The notes under the pieces were generated by a model. The model searched no databases and was not told the origin of the DNA. It saw only the letters and a program-made list of their open reading frames with translations. The translations under genes and the position numbers were made by a program. This document shows, one piece after another, positions 10,639 through 19,496 of a stretch of 64,000 nucleotides of DNA. Position 1 is the stretch's first letter. Every line of letters begins with the position of its first letter. This stretch comes from Melastoma dodecandrum. Its lineage: Eukaryota > Streptophyta > Magnoliopsida > Myrtales > Melastomataceae. The stretch covers positions 1,260,001-1,324,000 of the forward strand of contig JARUPY010000533.1 in NCBI GenBank assembly GCA_029817715.1, given 5' to 3'.

Positions 10639-12230
10639 ATGGTGATGGCCTTCTCTGATCTTGCGTCTGCATCTGGGTTGAAGAAGCTCGATGACTATCT
10701 ATCCACACGCAGTTACATCTCGGGGTCGGTATTTCCTTGTGAGGGGATGTAAATCAATTAGCCTTGATAAGGTGCTTAATTACTAGTTTATTTTCTGTTA
10801 GCAGGGATCAGGTGTCCAAGGATGACATTGTCATTCACGCGGCGCTCCCACGCCCCCCTTCTGCAAATTTCGTTAATGTCCATAGGTGGTATCATCGCGT
10901 GGAGGCACTCTTGAGGATTTCGTGAGTCCTCAGCTCTCATATTGAGCTTTTGTTTTCAAAATTATGGGGCGATGATGTGTCTTTTCTCTTTTCTTTCAAA
11001 TGAGAAATATGGATCCGTGGTGTGCTTCATTTATTAATGTTAAGTGTTGTTTGCGTAACCTGGCTTTTCCTTTGCTTTTCAAGTGCCATCTCTGGTGAGA
11101 GCACTGCTGTAACAGTCAAGGGGTCTTCTCATGTCAAGGCTGTTGCCAATCAGAAGGTAAGTTTTGGTTCTCAAGTGTTTTCTGTCGAGTTCCCTAGATG
11201 ATTCAATTCGTTCCTCACCCCGTTGTCATCTGCCATATGTCCTTTTCTGTTTCAGGCTGTTGTTATCGCTGCTGATGACTATCACAATGAAGTGTATTTG
11301 TTTGGAGGAGGAACTGAGGAGGAAAATAAGGCTTTTGATGAATGCACAGCAACTGCCAAGGCCTCTTCTAAGAAGAAGGAATGTAAGATTGTCGTTCAGG
11401 AATTTTGTTTCTTGTTTGGATTTTGGAAAAGGACTGGTCCACATCCTTGGATTCAATTTTGAGCATCGTAAAGATCGTGGACCATCCTAAGAGAATATTG
11501 TTGGGGGGGGGGGGGGGGTTCCCTGTCATCATTTTAATTTAAAACCGAGTTCCCAAAATTGCTCTATGACCTTCAGAATCAATATTTATACTTTTTGATG
11601 ATTTCAATTCGTTGTCATTGAATATGTCTAATGTGCCTACTAGAAAATTTCCTTGGTTCATACATTGTTGACAAGTACTTAATGGATTCTTGTCCTGTTC
11701 AGCTGGTAAATCATCCATCCTTTTGGATGTGAAGCCATGGGATGATGAGACTGACATGAAGAAGCTTGAGGAAGCAGTTAGAAGCATTCGGATGGAAGGA
11801 TTGCTCTGGGGAGAATGTATGTTGTTTCATGTTGTTGTCAAGTACAACGTCCATGAGCGCTCATTTATTGGCCATTTTTTCGTTTCTTTTCATTTTTATG
11901 TTGCTTACAAGAATGACCAAATTCTACCCTTTACTTCAAGATCATCTATCATTTTTTGACTAGAAATTTTTGTATGCAAGCTTTAAAGTTTGACAGTGAG
12001 AAGTTGCATCCCATCCTGTAGTAGATTCTTCTGCATAACCGCTCTTTAATTATTGTTTCATTTAACAGCCAAACTTGTGGCGGCGGGATATGGCATCAAG
12101 AAATTGCAGATTATGTTAACCATTTTGGATGATCTAGTGTCTGTCAGTGCTCTCATCGAGGATCATTTGACTGCCGAACCCATTAATGAGTATGTCCAGA
12201 GCTGCGAAATTCTCTCCTTCAATAAGATCT
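10639..12230 (+). CDS. Elongation factor 1B-beta copy 1, diverged, 5' half of a chimeric gene
   Basis: eEF1B-beta (plant EF1-delta) is a guanine nucleotide exchange factor that recycles eEF1A. Six exons (10639-10724, 10805-10921, 11084-11156, 11256-11382, 11703-11816, 12069-12230) are open and in frame, giving 226 residues. Starts at 10639 or 10645 are equally possible. The exchange domain is well kept ([39 protein letters not shown]). The acidic hinge is eroded: [18 protein letters not shown] stands where the second copy at 17.1 kb has a run of Asp and [15 protein letters not shown]1B-beta normally ends NKI, with the stop formed by ATCT joined to an exon starting AA. Here no such exon is found; the frame continues through a 12231-12287 or 12231-12320 intron into POD1 exons. 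Either a fusion protein is made or the copy is decaying at its 3' end. Confidence 0.75.
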
Positions 12231-12287
12231 GTGAGTATTCCTGTCTCCGCCTTGTTAGTCTTAGGATTCGTCAGTGCATTTTTCTAG

Positions 12288-15200
12288 CTTCCAATGTGAT
12301 AATAAATTCTGAATCCCCAGCTTCCCACCCTCGCCGGAAGAGGAGACATCGGAAGAAGAAATCTGCTTCTCATCGCTTGACCGTCCCCGAAAATGGCGTA
12401 GATAAGGACCTCTTCAGAGGTGCCACCTACAACAATAACGGACACATGGTTGACGAGGTTGCTCTTAACACCAGGGAGAGTTGGGCTGGGGAATTGAGGC
12501 AGAGAACAATAGGTGGTGCAGATGAAGCTGCCATTATAAAGCCGTCAGAGGTTAATAATTCGGTATCAGAGGTTAATAATTCAATGTCAGAGGTTAATAA
12601 TGCGATGAACCGGTTGGAAACGGCTGAATCTTTGGACTGGAGGCACCTCATGGCTGAGGAATTTGTCGGTTAGTTACATCTCCTTTTCTTTCCTTTTTAT
12701 TTCCTTTTCCTTTTTTTGCCTCAATAAACATCACGAATATTGTAGCTTTTACCTGGGATGGGTTGATTGACTTTCTGTTTCCTGTTATTCTAGAGGCCTC
12801 TTAGGTTGAGTTAGCCAGCAGACTATTGCCCTCGGCTTTGTATAAGTTCTGGGTTTAAGCTTTTACTTGGCCCTTTGATTCTTAGATGGCAATATCAGAG
12901 ATGTGAAAGCACGTCATTCTATGGTTGAAAGATGCTGTTCCTTCTGTTAAGTGAGCTGTGACAATCGTCCGTTTTGGGGGCAAAGAAAGCAAGATGCTGG
13001 GGGTACATAAAGCTATGACTATCAAGTCCCTTTTTTGCTTGTGATGACGACGAAAAAACACTTGAAAGGATTGCCTGATGCAGAAGTCGGAGAAATCACG
13101 CCATTTGTGGCTTTGTACATCACAAGTTAACGTAGAATGAAGGAAACGGAAGCATGAAAGGACAAATCAACACATCAAACCTCATTACCTTTTGCTGGAA
13201 TTATTTATTGTGTGTGATTTGTTCTATACGTACAAGACATAATACATGAAATAAATTTTCGAACATCATTGACATGAAAATAACATTTTAGTCTCTTAAT
13301 GATCCCCCGTTTGAATTGTCTGAGGTGCTAGATAATTTGACCTTAATGACCTTTCCAGTGCAGAAGTCACCCTTGAGGTACTTTATGGATGAGATGGATA
13401 GCGGAAATTCATTACGCAGCACAACTACTTTAGGGAATGAGAAGGAACGTGAGAGAGTATATGATACTATCTTTCAGCTGCCGTGGAGATGTGAAATGGT
13501 AACACTTTACTGCACAACTGCTTAGAGTCTTAGACGCCTGGATGTAGCAACGTCCAGTTTCTCTTGGGAAATCTGAAAAGTTCACAGATAATGTTTGAAT
13601 GTTAGTGCAATCAAACTAATTCATCTTCTTGGTCTGATCTCCAATATCCTGTATTAGTGTCTCTCAAATTGTAGTACTACTGTTTTGGGTTCATTTGTCA
13701 AACAAAAATTATGAGATCTTTGCTAGATGGTGATTGGTTTTGTGATTTTGTAGATAATGTTTTTTAGTCTTTGTTGTATTTAGTTTTCTAACTTTTGCTA
13801 CTTGCTACATCTAGATTTTAGAGGAATTTCCTCACATCGGGTGATCATTGTTTTATTGCAGCTTATAAATGTTGGGGTTTTTGTCTGTTTTGACTCATTT
13901 CTGTCATTGTTGACGATCATGCCTACTAGGATAGTGATGCTTCTTTGGAGGATCCTATTTACAAGGTAACTTTTCTTTTACAGTAACTAAACCAGGCAGC
14001 TTCGACTAGTTCGCTTTATTAATGTATCAACATATTGTTCATTCCTCTGTTTCAATTGCTGGCTTGCAAGTGGGGTAGGAGATGTTCCGCTCAATATTGG
14101 GGGGCGAACTTTTATTTTTATTTTTTTACTTTCTTTTTAATTTATAAAGCATCAACATTTTATAAAGTACTTGTGCTTTCACTGCCCCCAGAATCCACTT
14201 TATAAACCATTAAGTTTGCTTTTCTTATTCTCAACTGTGTGTATGTAAAGTAAAATAAATAACTTAATTATTCTTATTGCAGACAGTTAACAAGACCTAC
14301 TGCTGCAGAGCTTTCTGATTTTGGATGCTTCATTGTTCTAGCTTCTGGAGTTGCCTTGTTGGAGAGGACAGGTTAAACTAATACGATCTGTGATCTGCAG
14401 CGATACCTGAAGGCACCATCCCTGTTATATCTATTAACGTTATTTCCTTGATTTTGCTCGGCAATTGTGGTTCTCAGATATCAGTTTGATTTATCACATG
14501 ATCCGTGGTCAAGGGACAATTAAACTCTATGTCGTGTACAATGTACTAGAGGTAAGAAGCACTAAGGAGGCATAGTACATATGAAATCGGTTAATTTACT
14601 GCATATTTGCATGTGTTTTTTATATTTTCATTCGGATGAATTTCTTGGCACTAACATATTTTTTTCAATCTACCTCTGTAGATATTTGATAAACTTTGTC
14701 AGAGTTTTGGTGGAGATGTGCTACAGACTCTGTTTAATTCAGCTGAAGTACTTGCAAGTTGTACTCAGGAGAATGCGAGGACTTGCACGGCCAGATATTT
14801 CTCTGACTTAGCACTGGCTGTTGCTGCCTCAAATATCCTTTAGTAATTATATAAACAGAATTGAGTTGATGAAGCATATTGTCCACTCTGTTTTCTTCCC
14901 TTCAGGTTTTTAGCTAGGGATTGTGGCGCTTTCCTTAACTGTCTTTACTTGTCCATTCGTTTATCTTATTAGCTCAGGCCATTACACTATCAACTTGTAT
15001 TGTGGCCCACAATAATGCCTTGCTGGCAATGCTGGTATCAAACAACTTTGCTGAAATAAAGAGCAATGTATTCAAACGATTCAGCAAGGACAACATCCAC
15101 AGCATTGTCTATTATGGTGATCAAGCTTCTTTTAGTTTTCTCTTCTCGCCAAAAACATACCTGTAATTAATTCTTTTTGGTTTGTTATCATAAACAGATT

Positions 15201-16104
15201 CAATTGAGAGATTCCATATTTCAGCATTTGTCTTATTTGTGCTGGCTCAAAATATCCTGGAGGCTGAAGGTCCATGGTTTGAAAGTTTTATTTTTGTGAG
15301 TACCTGCTACAAGCAGTGACAATTTTTTTCTGAAGCTCCTGTTATCTCTTTACCGAAGTTTACCTTGATTCACTTAATCATGTTATAATATTATGACTCT
15401 GCAGAATGCTCTCATGGTTTTCTTCTGTGAAATAACTATCGACACAATTAAACATTCTTTTATTGCGAAATTCAACGATATAAAGCCAATTGTATACTCA
15501 GAGTTTCTTGAAGACCTATGCAAGCAGGTATGTGATTTGGTTTTGATTGTATTCCTGGTTATATATTCAGCTTCATGAAAGAATGGTCCAACTCAAGATA
15601 TGTTTCAAAAATTTCCTCTGATAACCCAACTCTTAATTTTGTTGTGTTTTCTGGGAATTAGGTTTTGAACACCCAAACAGATCTGAAGAAAAATCTCACA
15701 TTTGTCCCGCTGGCACCAGCTTGTGTGGTGAGTTTCCGCAGAGTTGCTATTTTACAAGCACAGGAAATTCTGGTCATTTGATATGGATGCTTCTCTTCAA
15801 CTAATAGCTGCTAGTCTGTACTCATCCAAGAATACCTCTGGTTTTGAGTTTTGTCTAGTCGTTTTGATGATGATAGCAGAATAATTTTTGGTGGCAGGTG
15901 ATTCGGGTTCTGACACCAGTATATGCTGTTCTGTTGCTGCACCATTCCTTGCCATGGAAGCTGTTATGGGCTCTGCTCTTGGTTTTTATCACCTACATGA
16001 TGCTGGCAAGCCTTAAGGTGATGATCCACATGGGGCTTCAGAAGTACGGCAAGTGGTACGTCAATAGGTGCGAGAAAAGAAGGCATCATCTCCATGTAGA
16101 CTGA
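12288..16104 (+). CDS. POD1: POD1 / TAPT1-family membrane protein lacking its normal first exon
   Basis: Homologue of POLLEN DEFECTIVE IN GUIDANCE 1, an ER membrane protein of the TAPT1 (DUF747) family needed for pollen tube guidance and embryo patterning in Arabidopsis. Exons: 12288-12668 (or from 12321), 13359-13498, 13862-13965, 14283-14371, 14478-14551, 14682-14832, 14949-15116, 15198-15295, 15405-15527, 15662-15727, 15898-16104. All phases agree. Signatures include NSLRSTTTLGNEKERERVYD, DISLIYHMIRGQGTIKLYVV, STCIVAHNNALLAML, FKRFSKDNIHS and APACVVIRVLTPVYA. The conserved N-terminal segment (about 45 residues with KLSFEIL in Arabidopsis) is absent; the first recognisable POD1 residues are near NSESPASHPRRKRRHRKKK. 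No start codon lies in the right place, and the preceding in-frame exon is that of EF1B-beta copy 1, so the reading frame of both genes is continuous (about 748-759 residues). Confidence 0.82.
12545..12607 (+). repeat. Three tandem 21-bp repeats in the POD1 coding sequence
   Basis: Three 21-bp units (12545, 12566, 12587) start TCAGAGGTTAATAAT and encode SEVNNSV, SEVNNSM and SEVNNAM. Unit length is a multiple of three, so copy number can vary without breaking the frame. Confidence 0.9.
14833..14948 (+). other. U12-type AT-AC intron in POD1
   Basis: The 116-nt intron starts with ATATCCTTT, the minor-spliceosome donor consensus, and ends TTTAC. TTCCTTAAC, the U12 branch-site consensus, lies at 14931-14939, about 10 nt from the 3' end. 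Removing it joins TCA A to TT GTC CAT and yields AAS-IVHSFILLAQAITL, matching the family. No GT-AG choice restores this sequence, and without splicing the frame hits TAG at once. Confidence 0.88.
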
Positions 16105-17091
16105 GTTTTGCTCTGGTCATAGCTGCTGACCAGATAGCCCGGGAATTGCCTGTCAGCTACCAAGTTAATGGTCGAGACACTGGCCATTTCCATACAAATG
16201 AATCCCTGGATTTTGCAGTTCAGACTGGAGAGGGGCGTCCCTCCTACCCGCAACTCCCTACAGCCATTTTTGTATCTGGCATCCCCACACCGGAGGAAGG
16301 TATATATATATATATATTGGTTGTAATACCACTATGATAATGTGAATATCGGATGTCCGTTCATACGAGGTAAAAGCATAATTACACTAATCAATTGCAA
16401 TACCCGAGACGCTTGAGCAAGGCTTTTAAAGAGGCCAATAAGCCCATTGTCGAGCCCGCGATAATTTAATTCAGTTGGGCAACCAGCCATTACGAGCTTC
16501 AGGCGCCTTGTTCATTCTTCTCCTCCTTACCCTCATAAGGCGCCTGAGCTTGGATTGTGGGCCTGGGCTCAGAACACAAATAGGGGTGGATGTTGGGACT
16601 AGCTTCTTGGGCTTAAATATTTGGGCATTTATTATCGGGAGAGGGCTTGGCCCAATAGGCCCAAACAATGCGCATATAAATATCGCAAAACCCTCGCCAC
16701 CGCTTCCTTCTCCCCGTCGCCTCCGCTTCCCGTTCAGAATCGACATCAAGTGTTTCTCATCGCGGCTTCTTCGACCAGGTGAGTTTCGATGTGTAGTAAT
16801 TGGTCGATCAGGGGCCCGTTCTTCGACGGAGCCAAAAATTCTTCAGATTTGTTGGATTACATCTGGTTAAATCCTGAGTGCTGGAGTGTATCCGAGATTG
16901 TGTACGGTTTTGGTGGTTTTTTGAGCGATTAGTTTAGTTGTGGTTGATTTTTGTGATTTTGGCAGAATGGGAACTGTTGAATATTGCGCCGTCCTGATTT
17001 TGAGGGATTAGTTTAGTTGGGACTTCTTATATTTTTTAAATTATGTTTTGTTTTTTTTTTCCCTGTGGAATGTTAGGATTTAAAAGTATCA
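16105..17091 (+). promoter_or_regulatory. POD1 3' region and promoter/leader of EF1B-beta copy 2
   Basis: After the POD1 stop lies its 3'UTR, with a TA repeat near 16300. The promoter of the next gene shows several TGGGCY site II elements (16500-16665), a TATA box TATAAATA at 16675-16682 and AAACCCT (telo-box-like) near 16690. A leader intron probably runs from about 16780 to 17076. This is the standard architecture of translation-factor genes. Confidence 0.65.
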
Positions 17092-18595
17092 ATGGCAGCT
17101 AGCTTCCATGATCTTGTGTCCACGGCGGGGCTGAAGAAGCTCGATGAGTATCTGCTCACACGCAGTTACATTACAGGGTTGGTATTCCTTGTGGATGGGA
17201 TGAAAGCCCTTTTGATGGTCTCTATGAGGTTTGTGATGTGATTGCTTCTTTATGTGCTGTTTGCAGATACCAGGCTTCAAAGGATGACATCACAGTCCAT
17301 GCAGCGTTCTCGCAGCGTCCTCCTGCAGAATTTGTTAACGTTTCTAGGTGGTATAACCACATCGAGGCACTCCTGAGGATCTCGTGAGTTCTTACGACTT
17401 GTATTGAGCTGTCATCTTTCCAATTTATTGAGCGACTGTTGATTATTATGCGTTGTTGGAACCCACAATCATGCATTGTTGGTCTATTCTGTCTATCCTC
17501 TTGCTTTTCAAGAGGTGTCTCTGGTGAGGGTGCTGGTGTAACAATCAAGGGATGTGCTTCCATTGAGGCTGTTGCCACTCCTCCAGTTGCCGATGTGAAG
17601 GTACCTGTTCGGTTCTTATGGGTTTTCTGTCGAGTTTCATAGATTCTTCGATTGGTTAATTAACTCCTCGCTGTTTCTGTCTCAGACGGCTTCTGCTGCT
17701 GATGACGACGATGACGATGACGTCGATTTGTTTGGTGAGGAGACTGAGGAGGAAAAGAAGGCCGCCGAGGAGCGTGCTGCTGCTGTCAAGGCCTCTTCTA
17801 AGAAGAAGGAATGTAAGACTATCTTTTATGGCATTGATGTCTTGTTTATTTTATTGGTTAATGACAGTTCCAACATCTTTCTGTTTGTATGACTATCCTA
17901 AGAGCATACTGTTGGATCCTGAAATTGCTTGCTGAACTCCTGAATAGGCAATTTATTAACTTCGATTTCCCACTTTTGATGATTATATAATAGTCTCCAA
18001 GTGATACTGGTTATTCCATTATCATTATTGAATATGGTTTTATATTCTAGAGAAAAAATGACTGCCGTTCATGCTTGCTACTGAAGTTTAACGAACGCTT
18101 TGTCCTCTTCAGCTGGCAAGTCATCTGTCCTTTTGGATGTGAAGCCTTGGGATGATGAGACTGACATGAAGAAGCTTGAGGAAGCAGTCAGGAGCGTTCA
18201 GATGGAAGGGCTGCTCTGGGGAGCATGTATGTTGGCTAGTGTCATTGTCGAATTCTTCCAATTATGTTGTAGGATACCACTCTCTAATGCATCGTTTCAT
18301 GTGTCAGCCAAACTCGTGCCTGTGGGGTATGGCATTAAGAAGTTGCAGATCATGCTAACCATCGTGGATGATCTCGTGTCCGTGGATACTCTAATCGAGG
18401 AGCATCTTACTGAGGAACCGATCAACGAGTACGTTCAGAGCTGTGACATTGTCGCCTTCAATAAGATCTGTGAGTTACCTCTATCCACCTCTTGTCTCAA
18501 GAATCTCCCCCCCCCCCTAACTCTACTGTCAGTGTTTTGCTTCACCACCCGCTAACCAGTAAACATCTTCCTCCATCTCTGTTTTCCTTGCAGAA
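17092..18595 (+). CDS. Elongation factor 1B-beta (eEF1B guanine nucleotide exchange subunit), copy 2
   Basis: Intact eEF1B-beta, which exchanges GDP for GTP on eEF1A in the cytosol. Seven exons (17092-17177, 17267-17383, 17513-17600, 17686-17812, 18113-18226, 18308-18469, 18594-18595) give 231 residues, the usual length. The N-terminal GST-C-like part contains [19 protein letters not shown], the hinge is strongly acidic (seven consecutive Asp, then [13 protein letters not shown]), and the exchange domain carries [17 protein letters not shown] and [18 protein letters not shown]. The stop codon is split: T from exon 6 plus AA, the first two bases of the last exon, so the protein ends NKI with the catalytic-site lysine penultimate, as in yeast eEF1B-alpha. 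Exon structure and phases are the same as in the copy at 10.6 kb, so the two are duplicates. Confidence 0.95.
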
Positions 18596-19347
18596 CCCAT
18601 GATCCATACTATGCGGCAGGGTTTCCTCTTCTAATGGCGCGGCCCCTTATCAATCTTCGTTTTGCCGTTGTGCTGTATCATGTTTCTGCTGAGATTGGTT
18701 TCTTTTTTTTCCGGTTTTGAAATTATCTTAAACGATGGGAATGAAACAAAGACTGCGTCTTTCTTTACCTGCTCTCTTACTCTTCCCCAAGCTGCTATCC
18801 TGAGAGATTAAGGTCGGGGGTGGGGTTGATTCTTTTCCTCCTCTCAGCTCGTGATTAGGAATCGGCGTCGATTGGGAAAAAAGGTGTTGTCTGGGCCCAT
18901 TCCGACGACAAGCTCAGACCTTTTGGTCGTACCAAGGGCGATTCACGAATAAATTAATAATACATGGCGAATATGCCAACATTGAGAGACGAAAAAGAAA
19001 ACTTTCGCCTATTAAAATTTTACATATAATGCCTAATTCGGTACACCATGTTCATCTTTCGATGAATATTTATTTACTTAAAAATTTTTATATGACAGCA
19101 ATTCCGTGTGCATGAAGAAATTAGAAGAGAGAGAGAAACATGGGGTTATCTAAGACCATTATCTATCAAGTTAGTTAATGGGGGATATGCAAAATTGTGA
19201 CGTTATAAGATTGTAAATATCGGATGAGGAGGCATAGGAGCTGGAAGGAGTGCATAAAGAAAACAAAGGGGAGGTAAGACTGAGGAGGATAGAAGGGGGA
19301 ACCAACCGGAACGAGACTTCCGCAACGGCAGACAAAGCAACACATAC
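18596..19347. other. Intergenic region downstream of EF1B-beta copy 2
   Basis: EF1B-beta 3'UTR to about 18780, then AT-rich sequence probably belonging to the 3' part of the MIR393 primary transcript on the other strand. No coding gene seen. Confidence 0.5.
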
Positions 19348-19496
19348 GAGGAGGAATCCAAAGGGATCGCATGATCCGAGATCTTTAAGCCCACGCACAT
19401 CGCCAAGGTCGTGCCTACCACGAAGAAATATTATCATTCCGGCATATGTGACTCGGCAATCCCGGATCAATGCGATCCCTTTGGATGCATCCTCTA
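19348..19496 (-). ncRNA. MIR393: MIR393 microRNA precursor
   Basis: miR393 silences the auxin receptors TIR1/AFB2/AFB3. On the minus strand the 22-nt mature miR393 sits at 19485-19464 (starts TCCAAAGGGATCGCATTG) and matches the conserved plant miRNA exactly. The star strand is at 19375-19355 (starts ATCATGCGATCCCTTTGG). The two arms pair over about 21 bp with few mismatches, and the stem continues outward with GAGGAT/TCCTC pairing. The loop side is about 88 nt, so the hairpin is roughly 140-150 nt, normal for plants. The minus-strand open frames over this locus are incidental. Homologues in Arabidopsis (MIR393A, MIR393B) lie beside WLIM2 genes, as here. Confidence 0.93.

Noticed and set aside
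14833..14948. Premature stop in POD1 suggesting a pseudogene
   Set aside because: Explained by a U12-type intron whose removal restores the conserved protein.
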